Source: Aldehydirespirator sp965116665 | GTDB taxonomy: Bacteria; Actinomycetota; Acidimicrobiia; Acidimicrobiales; Aldehydirespiratoraceae | Direction of reading: 5' to 3' | Assembly (NCBI GenBank): GCA_965116665.1 | Contig: OZ220709.1 | Location: 682,001-746,000, forward strand | DNA length: 64,000 bases | In this document: piece after piece, positions 8,140 to 16,854 of the stretch | Numbering within the stretch: position 1 is the first letter of the stretch | Layout of the letters: each line of letters begins with the position of its first letter | Position numbers and translations under genes: made by a program | Notes under the pieces: model-generated | What the model was told of the DNA's origin: nothing | Databases searched by the model: none | The model's input: only the letters and a program-made list of their open reading frames with translations

Positions 8140-8186
8140 GTTAAGCGACCAGGATTGAACGACCAGGAATGAGCGACCAGGAATGA
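8140..8186 (+). repeat. 14-bp tandem repeat forming two coupled mini-ORFs before atpA
   Basis: Units of AGCGACCAGGAATG (first copy TTAAGCGACCAGGATTG) are repeated with a 14-base period. A TTG at 8155 and an ATG at 8169 each open a 5-codon ORF (second: M-S-D-Q-E, 8169-8186). The stop of the first overlaps the ATG of the second (ATGA at 8169-8172), and the stop of the second overlaps the atpA start (ATGA at 8183-8186). The ORFs are visible; translation is not shown. Confidence 0.7.
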
Positions 8187-9817
8187 GCGACACGCCAACC
8201 CTCACGATCGACACGGCCGACATCGCAGCCGCCATCCGCGAGAACCTCGAGGGGTTCACCCCCGCGCTGGAGCAGTCCACGGTGGGCCGGGTGCTCGAGG
8301 TCGGCGACGGCATCGCCCGGGTCTCGGGGCTGCCTGACGCGGCCGTCAACGAGATGCTGCGCTTCGCCAACGGCGCCGTCGGCCTGGCGCTGAACCTGGA
8401 CGAGACTTCCATCGGCGCGGTGGTCCTCGGCGATGTGGAGGGCATCGAGGAGGGCCAGCCCGTGCAGGCCACCGGCGACATCCTGTCGATCCCGGTGGGC
8501 GACGGCCTGCTCGGCCGGGTGGTCAACCCGCTGGGCGAGCCGGTGGACGGCAAGGGACCGCTGTCCAAGCCGATCCCGAGGCGCATGGAGATCCAGGCGC
8601 CGGGCATCACCGGCCGCAAGCCGGTGCACGAGCCGATGCAGACCGGCATCAAGTCCATCGACTCGCTGATCCCCATCGGCCGGGGCCAGCGCGAGCTGAT
8701 CATCGGCGACCGCAAGACGGGCAAGACCACCATCGCCCTGGACACGATCCTGAACCAGCGCGGCCTCAACGTGAACTGCATCTATGTCGCCATCGGCCAG
8801 AAGGCCTCCACCGTCGCCCAGGCGGTGGCCACCCTCGAGGAGCTCGGGGCGATGGACTTCACCGTGGTTGTGGTGGCGCCCGCGTCGGACCCGGCGCCCT
8901 ACAAGTACCTGGCGCCCTACGCGGGCTGTGCCATGGGCCAGCACTGGATGGAGAACGGCGAGCACGCCCTGGTCATCTACGACGACCTCTCCAAGCAGGC
9001 CGAGGCCTACCGCCAGGTGTCGCTGCTGCTGCGGCGCCCGCCGGGCCGGGAGGCCTACCCCGGCGACGTCTTCTACCTGCACAGCCGGCTGCTGGAGCGG
9101 GCCGCCAAGCTCAGCGACGACCGGGGCGCGGGGTCGCTCACCGCTCTGCCGATCATCGAGACCAAGGCCGGCGACGTCTCGGCCTACATCCCCACCAACG
9201 TGATCTCCATCACCGACGGCCAGATCTTCCTGCAGGACGACCTGTTCAAGTCGGGCATCCGGCCCGCGGTGGACGTGGGCATCTCGGTGAGCCGGGTCGG
9301 CGGCGCGGCCCAGGTCAAGGCCATGAAGACCGCGGTGGGGACGCTCAAGGGCGACCTTCAGCAGTTCCGGGAGCTGGAGGCCTTCGCTGCCTTCGGATCC
9401 GACCTCGACGCAGTCTCCAAGGCCCAGCTCGAGCGGGGCTACCGCCTCACCGAACTGCTCAAGCAGGGCGTTAACAGCCCGCTTCCGGTGGAGGAGCAGG
9501 TGGTGTCGATCTACGCCGGCACCCACGGCTACCTCGACGATGTGCCCATCGGCGATGTGCGGCGCTTCGAGAGCGAGCTGCTCGACTGGTTCCGCAGCCG
9601 CGAGGCCGCCACCCTGGCCGAGGTCCGCGACAGCGGGGCCATCTCCGACACCGACGACTTCGACGGCCGGGTGAAGGCCTTCGCCGAGCAGTTCGAGACC
9701 TCGGATTCTGCGCCGGGAACCGAGCCCGACGCGATCGAGCAGGGCGCCGAGCAGGCCACCATGGTCGACGCCGAGACCACCCTGCCCGAAGAGGATCTCA
9801 GCCGGGACGGGGACTAG
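8183..9817 (+). CDS. atpA: F1Fo ATP synthase subunit alpha
   Basis: 544-residue non-catalytic nucleotide-binding subunit. Walker A is GDRKTGKTTIALD (about residues 173-185); the VGDGIARVSGL beta-barrel signature lies near the N-terminus and VGGAAQVKAMK near residue 373. After the usual end there is an acidic tail of about 40 residues (SDSAPGTEPD ... LSRDGD). A C-terminal extension of alpha is known to restrain ATP hydrolysis in mycobacteria; equivalence here is a guess. ATG 8183 is the start by homology (MSDTPTLTIDTADI). Confidence 0.96.
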   Translation: MSDTPTLTIDTADIAAAIRENLEGFTPALEQSTVGRVLEVGDGIARVSGLPDAAVNEMLRFANGAVGLALNLDETSIGAVVLGDVEGIEEGQPVQATGDILSIPVGDGLLGRVVNPLGEPVDGKGPLSKPIPRRMEIQAPGITGRKPVHEPMQTGIKSIDSLIPIGRGQRELIIGDRKTGKTTIALDTILNQRGLNVNCIYVAIGQKASTVAQAVATLEELGAMDFTVVVVAPASDPAPYKYLAPYAGCAMGQHWMENGEHALVIYDDLSKQAEAYRQVSLLLRRPPGREAYPGDVFYLHSRLLERAAKLSDDRGAGSLTALPIIETKAGDVSAYIPTNVISITDGQIFLQDDLFKSGIRPAVDVGISVSRVGGAAQVKAMKTAVGTLKGDLQQFRELEAFAAFGSDLDAVSKAQLERGYRLTELLKQGVNSPLPVEEQVVSIYAGTHGYLDDVPIGDVRRFESELLDWFRSREAATLAEVRDSGAISDTDDFDGRVKAFAEQFETSDSAPGTEPDAIEQGAEQATMVDAETTLPEEDLSRDGD

Positions 9818-9857
9818 AGGGTCCCCGGCGAGGCGATAGGGGAGCAGGGCGCGAGCG

Positions 9858-10838
9858 GTGCCTGGAGGCAAGGAACGGGAGCTGCGGCGGCGGATCGGCA
9901 GCATTCAGTCCACCAAGAAGATCACCCGCGCCATGGAGCTGATCGCGGCCACCCGGGTGGTGAAGGCCATGCAGCGGGCCAACGCGGCCCGGCCCTACGC
10001 CCGGCTGATCACCAGCGTGATCGAGGACCTGGCCGCAGGCGGCGCCGAGGTCGATCACCCGCTGCTGCGCCAGGCCGATGAGATCCGCAATGTCGGGTTC
10101 ATCATCATCACCGGCGACCGGGGCCTGGCCGGGGCCTACAACACCTCGGTCATCCGCACGGCCGAACGCCAGGTGATGGCCCATGTGTCGGAGGGCAAGG
10201 GCTATTCGCTGTGCTGCGTGGGCCGCAAGTCGGCCAGCTACTTCCGCTTCCGCAACTACCGCATCGACCATGCCATGTCGGGGTTCAGCGACAACCCGTC
10301 CTACGACGACGCCCGCCGCATCGCCGAGACGGTCAGCGAGTCGTTCCTGTCGGAGGCCGTCGACCAGGTGGAGCTCATCTACACCGAGTTCGTGTCGATG
10401 GGCACCCAGCGGGTGGTGGTGCGGCGCTTCCTGCCGCTGGTGGACACCGAGATGATGGTCCGGGAGGGCTCGGGAACCGGCCGGGAGGGGAGCTTCGAGT
10501 TCGAGCCGTCGCCCGAGTCGGTGCTGGAGGCCCTGCTGCCCCGCTACACCGAGGCCCGGCTGTACGGAGCGCTGCTCGACGCGGCCGCGTCGGAGCACGC
10601 CAACCGCCAGCGGGCCATGAAGGCGGCCACCGACAACGCCGAGGAACTGATAACCAAGCTGTCTCGGGCCATGAACCAGGCCCGCCAGGACGCCATCACC
10701 ACCGAGATCATGGAAATCGTCGGCGGCGCCGAGGCCCTCAGCGGCGGCGACGCCGGCGAGGCTGCCGACGCCACTGACATCGAGTCCGCCCTGGCGTCGA
10801 TGCTGGCCGGCACGGACGCGTCCGGGCGCCCCGAGTAG
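9858..10838 (+). CDS. atpG: F1Fo ATP synthase subunit gamma
   Basis: 326-residue central-stalk rotor. N-terminal signature GGKERELRRRIGSIQSTKKI with the ITRAMELIAATRVVKAM helix; C-terminal signature ERQRAMKAATDNAEEL (here ANRQRAMKAATDNAEELI) followed by the long helix SRAMNQARQDAITTEIMEIVGGAEAL. A short Gly/Ser/Glu insertion (VREGSGTGREGS) before FEPSPESVLEALLPRY recalls the extra gamma loop of mycobacteria. About 30 residues follow the last conserved helix. GTG start at 9858. Confidence 0.94.
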   Translation: MPGGKERELRRRIGSIQSTKKITRAMELIAATRVVKAMQRANAARPYARLITSVIEDLAAGGAEVDHPLLRQADEIRNVGFIIITGDRGLAGAYNTSVIRTAERQVMAHVSEGKGYSLCCVGRKSASYFRFRNYRIDHAMSGFSDNPSYDDARRIAETVSESFLSEAVDQVELIYTEFVSMGTQRVVVRRFLPLVDTEMMVREGSGTGREGSFEFEPSPESVLEALLPRYTEARLYGALLDAAASEHANRQRAMKAATDNAEELITKLSRAMNQARQDAITTEIMEIVGGAEALSGGDAGEAADATDIESALASMLAGTDASGRPE

Positions 10839-10873
10839 AACACAAGCAAAAGAGCAAAAAGGAAGAGCTTGCA

Positions 10874-12337
10874 ATGACTGTCACAGAGTCCCGCCCCGCG
10901 GGAGGCGACACCGCTCTGCGCACCGGCCGCATCGTCGGCATCGCCGGCCCGGTCGTGGACGTGGAGTTCCCGCCCGGGCACCTGCCCGAGATCAACACCG
11001 AGCTCGAGTTCACCGTCACCGTGGACGGCGTCGACGTGCGGGTTCCCGCCGAGGTGGCCCAGCAGATCGGCGAGCACCGGGTCCGGGCCATCGCCCTCAA
11101 GCCCACCGACGGCCTCACCCGGGGCACCGAGGTGCGCAACACCGGCCACGGCATCCAGGTGCCGGTGGGCGATGACACGCTCGGTCATGTGTGGAACGTG
11201 ATGGGCGAGTGCCTCGACACGCCGGGGCACAGCACCCCCGAGCAGTGGGACATCCACCGCCCGGCCCCCGACTTCGACACGCTGGAGCCGTCGTCGCAGA
11301 TGTTCGAGACCGGTGTGAAGGTGATCGACCTGCTCACCCCCTACAAGCAGGGCGGCAAGATCGGCCTGTTCGGCGGCGCGGGCGTGGGCAAGACCGTGCT
11401 GATCACCGAGATGATCACCCGGGTGGCCACCAACCACGGCGGCGTGTCGGTGTTCGCCGGGGTGGGGGAGCGCACCCGCGAGGGAACCGACCTGTTCCTG
11501 GAGATGGGCGAGACGGTGATGGGCGACGGCAAGACCCGGGTGCTCGACAAGGCCGCCCTGGTGTTCGGTCAGATGGACGAGCCTCCCGGCGTGCGGTTGA
11601 GGGTGGCGCTGGCCGGCGTGACCGTGGCCGAGTACTTCCGCGACGTTCAGAACCAGGACGTGCTGCTGTTCATCGACAACATCTTCCGGTTCGTGCAGGC
11701 CGGCTCGGAGGTGTCGACGCTGCTGGGCCGGATGCCCTCGGCGGTGGGTTACCAGCCCACCCTGGCCGACGAGATGGGCGAGCTCCAGGAGCGGATCACC
11801 TCGACGAGGGGCAAGTCGATCACGTCGCTGCAGGCGGTGTACGTGCCCGCCGACGACTACACCGACCCGGCCCCGTTCACCTCGTTCACCCACTTCGACG
11901 GGACCACCGAGCTGAGCCGCGACATCGCCGCGCTGGGTATCTACCCGGCGGTGGACCCGCTGGCGTCGACCTCCACGATCCTCGACCCGCTGGTGGTGGG
12001 GGAGCGCCACTACGCGGTGGCCCGCCGGGTGCAGGAGGTGCTCCAGCGCTACAAGGAGCTCCAGGACATCATCGCCATCCTCGGCCTCGACGAGCTCTCC
12101 GAGGAGGACCGGGTGACGGTGGACCGGGCCCGCAAGGTGCAGCGGTTCCTGTCCCAGCCGATGTTCGTGGCCAAGAACTTCACCGGCCAGGACGGCATTT
12201 TCACTCCGGTGGAGGAGACCATCGAGTCGTTCGAGGCGCTGGTGAGCGGCGACCTGGACCACCTGCCCGAGCAGGCCTTCTACATGGTGGGCGGCGCGGC
12301 CGACGCCGAGCGCAAGGCCGCGGAGCTGCAGGCCTGA
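10874..12337 (+). CDS. atpD: F1Fo ATP synthase subunit beta
   Basis: 487-residue catalytic subunit. Walker A GGAGVGKTVL (about residues 167-176), catalytic Glu in GERTREG, Walker B LLFIDNIFRF, and the C-terminal DELSEED region (the DELSEEDR motif that contacts epsilon and gamma). The ATG is preceded by an A-rich tract and AAGGAAG as ribosome binding site. Confidence 0.97.
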   Translation: MTVTESRPAGGDTALRTGRIVGIAGPVVDVEFPPGHLPEINTELEFTVTVDGVDVRVPAEVAQQIGEHRVRAIALKPTDGLTRGTEVRNTGHGIQVPVGDDTLGHVWNVMGECLDTPGHSTPEQWDIHRPAPDFDTLEPSSQMFETGVKVIDLLTPYKQGGKIGLFGGAGVGKTVLITEMITRVATNHGGVSVFAGVGERTREGTDLFLEMGETVMGDGKTRVLDKAALVFGQMDEPPGVRLRVALAGVTVAEYFRDVQNQDVLLFIDNIFRFVQAGSEVSTLLGRMPSAVGYQPTLADEMGELQERITSTRGKSITSLQAVYVPADDYTDPAPFTSFTHFDGTTELSRDIAALGIYPAVDPLASTSTILDPLVVGERHYAVARRVQEVLQRYKELQDIIAILGLDELSEEDRVTVDRARKVQRFLSQPMFVAKNFTGQDGIFTPVEETIESFEALVSGDLDHLPEQAFYMVGGAADAERKAAELQA

Positions 12338-12404
12338 CATGGCAGGCCGTGCGGCGGGGCTCAGCGCCGAGGGATTGAGGGCCTGACATGGGCGAGGTCC
12401 GGCC

Positions 12405-12803
12405 ATGGCGGTAGAGCTCGACGTCGAGCTGGTGTCGCCCGAGGAGGTGACCTACTCGGGCACCGCCGAGATGGTGATCGTGCGCACCGTCGAGGAGGGC
12501 GACATCGCCTTCCAGGCCGGCCATGTGCCGTTCCTGGGGGTGCTCGCCCCCTGGTCGGTGGACGTGCTGCGCTCCGGCGGCGAGCGGGACACCTTCGCCG
12601 TGCACCGCGGCTTCGTGGAGGTCAGCGACAACAAGGTGACCATCCTCTCGGACGTGTCGGAGCCTGCCGCCGAGATCGACGTCGCCCGGGCCGAGGCGGC
12701 CCGGCAACGAGCTGCTGACGCTCTGGCCAGCGATGCCGAGAACCCCGACGCGGCCGCCGCGCTGGAGCGGGCCGAGCTGCGCCTGAGGATTTCCTCCGCC
12801 TAG
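12405..12803 (+). CDS. atpC: F1Fo ATP synthase subunit epsilon
   Basis: 132-residue epsilon subunit. The N-terminal beta-sandwich is clear (MAVELDVELVSPEEVTYSG, GHVPFLGVLAP, VHRGFVEVSDNKVTILSD), followed by a helical hairpin ending LERAELRLRISSA. Last gene of the operon; 37 bases separate it from convergent glpX. Confidence 0.94.
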   Translation: MAVELDVELVSPEEVTYSGTAEMVIVRTVEEGDIAFQAGHVPFLGVLAPWSVDVLRSGGERDTFAVHRGFVEVSDNKVTILSDVSEPAAEIDVARAEAARQRAADALASDAENPDAAAALERAELRLRISSA

Positions 12804-12840
12804 CGCGACCTGCCGGTGTCCCGGTCGCGGCCGGCGGCGG

Positions 12841-13821
12841 CTAGATGTCGCGGGCCTTGCGGAGGTGGTGACGGCCCTCGATCAGGCGCACGGTGCCGGA
12901 CCGGCTGCGCATCACCAGCGACTGGGTGTGGCAGAAGGAGGCGTCGAAATGGACGCCTTGGAGCAGATCGCCGTCGGTCACGCCCGTGGCCGCGAAGAAA
13001 CAGTTGTCGGTGTTGACGAGATCGTCCTGGGTAAGGACCTTCTCGACGTCGTAGCCCAGCTTCTGGAGCGCCTTGCGCTCGTAGTCGTTGCGGGGCCACA
13101 GGCGGCCCTGCAGGGCGCCTCCCATGCACTTGATGGCGGCCGCGGTGATCACGCCCTCGGGGGTGCCGCCGATACCGAAGAGGATGTCGGCACCGGTGTT
13201 GGGCCAGGCGGTGGAGATGGCGCCGGCCACGTCGCCGTCAGGGATCAGCCGGATGCGGGCCCCGGCCTCGCGGACCTCGGCGATCAGATCATCGTGCCGG
13301 TCTCGGTCCAGGATGACGGCCGTCAGTTCCCGCACAGACTCGCCCTTGGCCTCGGCCACCGCCTTGAGGTTCTCGGTGGGCGACTTGGTTATGTCGATCA
13401 GGCGGGCGGCCGCGGGGCCGGTGGCGATCTTCTCCATGTAGACGCACGGGCCGGGGTCGAACATCGTGCCCCGGTCGGCCACCGCGATCACCGACAGTGC
13501 GTTGGCCCGCCCCAGCGACGTGAGGGTGGTCCCGTCGATCGGGTCGACGGCCACATCGGTTTGCGGGAGCTGCCCGTTCCCGACCCGCTCGCCGTTGTAG
13601 AGCATGGGAGCCTCGTCCTTCTCGCCCTCCCCGATGACAACGATGCCGTCCATTGAGATGTCGCTGAGAACCCTTCGCATGGCGTCCACGGCGGCCCCGT
13701 CTGCGCCGTCCTTGTCTCCCCGGCCCATCCACCGGGATGCCGCGATGGCCGCTCCCTCGGTGATTCTCACCAGCTCCAGGGCGATGTTCCGATCGGGTTT
13801 GGGATGGGCGGGGATGGCCAT
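12841..13821 (-). CDS. glpX: Fructose-1,6-bisphosphatase class II
   Basis: 326-residue gluconeogenic phosphatase of the GlpX type. Visible motifs: metal/phosphate residues in GEGEKDEAPML and VDPIDGTTLTSLG, plus GRANALSVIAVADRG and ATGVTDGDLLQGV. The ATG (13821) is preceded at 6 bases by TACGTT, a -10-like box, so the message is probably leaderless. Convergent with atpC. Confidence 0.94.
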   Translation of the reverse strand: MAIPAHPKPDRNIALELVRITEGAAIAASRWMGRGDKDGADGAAVDAMRRVLSDISMDGIVVIGEGEKDEAPMLYNGERVGNGQLPQTDVAVDPIDGTTLTSLGRANALSVIAVADRGTMFDPGPCVYMEKIATGPAAARLIDITKSPTENLKAVAEAKGESVRELTAVILDRDRHDDLIAEVREAGARIRLIPDGDVAGAISTAWPNTGADILFGIGGTPEGVITAAAIKCMGGALQGRLWPRNDYERKALQKLGYDVEKVLTQDDLVNTDNCFFAATGVTDGDLLQGVHFDASFCHTQSLVMRSRSGTVRLIEGRHHLRKARDI

Positions 13822-13827
13822 GTCGCG

Positions 13828-13833
13828 AACGTA
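13828..13833 (-). promoter_or_regulatory. -10 box of a leaderless promoter for glpX
   Basis: TACGTT on the minus strand, 6 bases upstream of the ATG at 13821, which puts the transcription start at or next to the start codon. Confidence 0.45.
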
Positions 13834-13913
13834 GTCGAAGCTACGGGCCGGCGAATGCCACGCCTGGGGGTGGGTGGTCCTGCCACTGGGGATGCGATGC
13901 CAAAACGAATTCG

Positions 13914-13981
13914 TTGGCTGGCAAGATGGTGGCTGGAAAGATGGTGGCTGGCGAGATGGTGGCTGGCAAGATGGTGGTGAT
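13914..13981 (+). repeat. 15-bp in-frame tandem repeat at the start of the next gene
   Basis: About four copies of GATGGTGGCTGGCAA-type units encode repeated M-V-A-G-K. Each copy supplies an in-frame ATG. A 15-base unit keeps frame, so copy-number change would add or remove starts and five residues each. Confidence 0.75.
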
Positions 13982-14918
13982 GCCCCCTGCGTTTCGCCCC
14001 AGGTTTCGTCGTGGCGCGGCCGACGAGGCTGCCGACGCAGCCGGCGACGAGGCTGGCAGGGAAGCGGCCGGCGGTCATTCTGGCGTTCATGCTGGCGATG
14101 ACGCCGGCGTTCATACTGGCGACGAGGCCGCTTCCGATGGCGGTGGCGAGTGGCTGGCCTACGAGTTCCACGAGTGGTCGCTGGAGAGCCGGGTGATGCT
14201 GCAGCAGTTGCTCACCGTCGACCAGGTCGTGCACTCGTGGCAGGGCACGACCCTGATGGTCCACGAGTCGCTGGAGGAAGCCGTCGACGGGCTGGTGGAA
14301 GAGGTCGAGGAGACCGAGAAGGCCAAGGAGGCCATCGGCCGCCCCATCGGATCCGATGAGCCCCTGACTGCCTTCGAGCTCGGTGACTGGCCCGAAGCAT
14401 TGAGGGACGAGTTGATGGAGCGTCTCGTGCAGGCACGCGTGCCCCACGTCCTCGACACCGGGGGCGACCCGGGCCCCGACGTCGAGGCGGCTGGCGCTGG
14501 TGGGGCTGAGACTGCCGGGGCCGACACCGAGCCGGGACCGGTGTGCGATCTGCTTGTCCGCGAGGCCGACGAGGAGCGGGTTGAGGTTGTGATAGACGAC
14601 CTGCTCGCCCGTGAGGAGGAAGCCGACTTCGAAGAGATGGACGGTCTGGAGGTCAACAGCCTCCTGAGCGACCTGTTCATGGCTTGCGACCGGCTGAGAC
14701 GCGATCCCCGCGACTTCGACGGCCTGAGGGGTGTGATGGCCCACGCCCGGCGGGTGGCGACGGTGCGCACACCGTTCGGGTTCGCCGCCCCCAGTTGGCG
14801 CGATCTGCGCAATTCGGCGGGCGACCTGCTGGCTGTGGTGGAGGACGAGAACTCTGACGAGGACGACCTCCGCGAGCTCGCCCACCGCATGAGCGACACG
14901 CTCCGGATGCTGATCTGA
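13914..14918 (+). CDS. Unknown acidic protein with an internally duplicated domain
   Basis: I do not recognise this 334-residue protein. After the M-V-A-G-K repeats and a low-complexity Ala/Gly/Asp stretch, there are two related modules: YEFHEWSLESRVMLQQLLTV ... VHESLEEAVDGLVEEVEE (about residues 82-134) and FELGDWPEALRDELMERLVQ ... VREADEERVEVVIDDLLARE (about 150-235), each an F/Y-E-x-x-x-W opening followed by a helix and an acidic helix. A C-terminal helical region follows. No membrane segment. The true start may be any of several in-frame ATGs up to 13980. It lies between divergent glpX and a J-domain gene; no function is proposed. Confidence 0.7.
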   Translation: MAGKMVAGKMVAGEMVAGKMVVMPPAFRPRFRRGAADEAADAAGDEAGREAAGGHSGVHAGDDAGVHTGDEAASDGGGEWLAYEFHEWSLESRVMLQQLLTVDQVVHSWQGTTLMVHESLEEAVDGLVEEVEETEKAKEAIGRPIGSDEPLTAFELGDWPEALRDELMERLVQARVPHVLDTGGDPGPDVEAAGAGGAETAGADTEPGPVCDLLVREADEERVEVVIDDLLAREEEADFEEMDGLEVNSLLSDLFMACDRLRRDPRDFDGLRGVMAHARRVATVRTPFGFAAPSWRDLRNSAGDLLAVVEDENSDEDDLRELAHRMSDTLRMLI

Positions 14919-14983
14919 CCGACCGCGCGCGAGAGCGACCGGCTCCACCGGAGCGACCGGCTCCACCGGGAACCACGGCCCGG

Positions 14984-14989
14984 TAGCTT
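14984..14989 (+). promoter_or_regulatory. -10 box of a leaderless promoter
   Basis: TAGCTT, 6 bases before GTG 14996. Confidence 0.45.
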
Positions 14990-14995
14990 GACCGG

Positions 14996-15721
14996 GTGCT
15001 GCTGGCCGAACTGGAGATCTTCCACTCCAGACCGATAGCCCCCACCCGCCGGATCGCCATCGGCCGGACGTGGCTTCCCGGCTCGCAGGACGGCACCGGA
15101 AGCGGTTTCGCTGGCCTGCTGGTTGGCGGGGTGTGCGCCCGCTTCGGACCGGAACTCTCCGGCGATCTGCTGGGGGAAGTCGTGCAGCTCGTCCATGAGC
15201 TCGAGCAGGGCCGACCCGTAGCCCAGCCTCGCCTGCGGCACCGGTTGCAGCAGGACCGGGTGGGCCTCACCCGGAGCCGCCAGCGACTCTACGGGACCAG
15301 ACCTGGATCCGCCGAGGAGTTCTCCTGCGAGTTCGACAGCTCCCGAGCCACGCCCAGCCAGCTCGTGCTGGGCGCGGCCTACGCGGCCAGCCTGGCGGCG
15401 TCGCCGGTTAGGGGTGAGGCACTTCGGGCGGTGCGGCGGGGACTGGCCTGGCGGGGCGAGGTCGGGCCGGCGATGTTCGCATACCTTGCATCCGGCCGGC
15501 CGACGCCGAAGCCCGCTCGCGCCATAGCCGACCCAGTCGGCTGGGCTCTGGAGACTCTGGGGTTCGACCGGGAGGTCGAGCTGCCGGCCGAGGCTGCGGT
15601 CCGGCGAGGATTCCGGGAGGCGCTGCGGGCAGCCCACCCCGACCTCGGCGCGGCCGAGGCCGAAGCCGCCGACCGCATTGCGGAGCTGAGCGAGGCGCGC
15701 CGCATCCTCTTGGCGTCCTAG
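14996..15721 (+). CDS. Protein with C-terminal J-like domain
   Basis: 241 residues. The C-terminal 60 residues (DPVGWALETLGFDREVE ... RRGFREALRAAHPDLG ... LSEARRILLAS) look like a DnaJ J-domain, including the HPD tripeptide needed to stimulate Hsp70. The N-terminal 170 residues form an unfamiliar Arg-rich domain beginning MLLAELEIFHSRPIAPTRRI. GTG 14996 has TAGCTT 6 bases upstream, supporting a leaderless start. A co-chaperone role is inferred from the HPD only. Confidence 0.75.
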   Translation: MLLAELEIFHSRPIAPTRRIAIGRTWLPGSQDGTGSGFAGLLVGGVCARFGPELSGDLLGEVVQLVHELEQGRPVAQPRLRHRLQQDRVGLTRSRQRLYGTRPGSAEEFSCEFDSSRATPSQLVLGAAYAASLAASPVRGEALRAVRRGLAWRGEVGPAMFAYLASGRPTPKPARAIADPVGWALETLGFDREVELPAEAAVRRGFREALRAAHPDLGAAEAEAADRIAELSEARRILLAS

Positions 15722-15855
15722 GCAGTTCCCCCCCGGCCGGCGGGTCCTGTCGCCGAGCCGAGATGACCGACACGGGCTTCGCGTTATTCCTGGGTCATTC
15801 GAATTCGTGGGTCATCTGAATTCGTCGGTCATCTGACTCGTCGCCACCGCCCGGC

Positions 15856-16854
15856 CTAGCGTGCCCGTCTCTGCACAGCGGGCTGGTTGCTTGGAGGAAT
15901 CTGGGGCTGGTCGCTCAACAAACGTCTGCTGATCTCGGCCGCGGCGGTCGCGGGCGTCTTGTGACCTTCAAGCGCTTCCCGTAGTTCAGCCGGTTGAGTG
16001 CTCAAGAGGCGCGCCGCGGCGGCATCCAGGTGCTCGGCAATCCCGTCGAGGACTTCTTGGTGGATCCTGGCGTGGCGTCGGGCTTCCAGCTGGCCGGTGG
16101 ACGCCAGATGGGCGCGATGGGCATGCACCGCCTGGTGAACCTTGAGCGTCCCTTCGCCGGTGGTGGCGGTGGTCATGACGATCTCGGGCCGCCAGTGCTG
16201 GGTGGCGCCGGTGATGTGGCCCAGGTCGAGCATGTGCTCCAGATCGCGCCGGACGTCGTCGGCGCCGGGGCGGTCGGCCTTGTTGACCACCAGCACGTCG
16301 GCCACCTCCAGCAGGCCGGACTTGTTGGCCTGCACCGCGTCGCCCATGCCGGGGGCAACCATCACGATGGTGGTGTCGGCGGTGCGGGTGACGTCGACTT
16401 CCACCTGGCCGACGCCGACCGTCTCGATGACGAGGGGCCCGAAGCCGCATGCCTCGAACAGACGCAGCGCGCTGGGCACGGCCAGGGCCAGGCCGCCGGC
16501 GTGACCGCGTGTCGCCATCGACCGGATGAAGGCGCAGCCCGCGGCTACTCCGTCCATGCGGATGCGGTCTCCGAGTATTGCGCCGCCGCTCAGGGGAGAC
16601 GATGGGTCCACAGCCAGTACGGCCGGTTGATCGCCGGCGTCCGCGATCTCTTTGACGAGATGGCCCACGAAAGTGGACTTGCCGGTGCCGGGGGCTCCGG
16701 TCACGCCGATCACCGGGGCGTCGCCCGGTGCGTGGGGATGGACCAGATCGTTGAGGTCGTGTGCCCGGGCGTCGCGGTGCTCGACGAAGGTGAGCAGCCG
16801 ACCCAACGCCCGCCGGTCGCCGCTGCGGGCGCTCTCCAGCAGAGCGGCGGTCAC
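15856..16854 (-). CDS. meaB: MeaB/ArgK-type G-protein chaperone of B12-dependent mutase
   Basis: SIMIBI-class GTPase that gates cofactor loading and protects acyl-CoA mutases. Walker A GVTGAPGTGKSTF (about residues 49-61), Walker B/switch VLAVDPSSPLSGGAILGDRIRM, IETVGVGQVEVDV, and the base-specificity motif NKAD. 332 residues, with the usual C-terminal dimerisation arm. Its GTG start overlaps the stop of the mutase small subunit (GTGA at 16851-16854), so it is the third gene of the mutase operon. Confidence 0.93.
   Translation of the reverse strand: MTAALLESARSGDRRALGRLLTFVEHRDARAHDLNDLVHPHAPGDAPVIGVTGAPGTGKSTFVGHLVKEIADAGDQPAVLAVDPSSPLSGGAILGDRIRMDGVAAGCAFIRSMATRGHAGGLALAVPSALRLFEACGFGPLVIETVGVGQVEVDVTRTADTTIVMVAPGMGDAVQANKSGLLEVADVLVVNKADRPGADDVRRDLEHMLDLGHITGATQHWRPEIVMTTATTGEGTLKVHQAVHAHRAHLASTGQLEARRHARIHQEVLDGIAEHLDAAAARLLSTQPAELREALEGHKTPATAAAEISRRLLSDQPQIPPSNQPAVQRRAR

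Noticed and set aside
8141..9904. 587-codon antisense frame opposite atpA
   Set aside because: Shadow frame; atpA is unambiguous.
12804..12840. Terminator between atpC and glpX
   Set aside because: Only a weak GCGACC/GGTCGC pairing with a long loop and no T-run; not enough to call.
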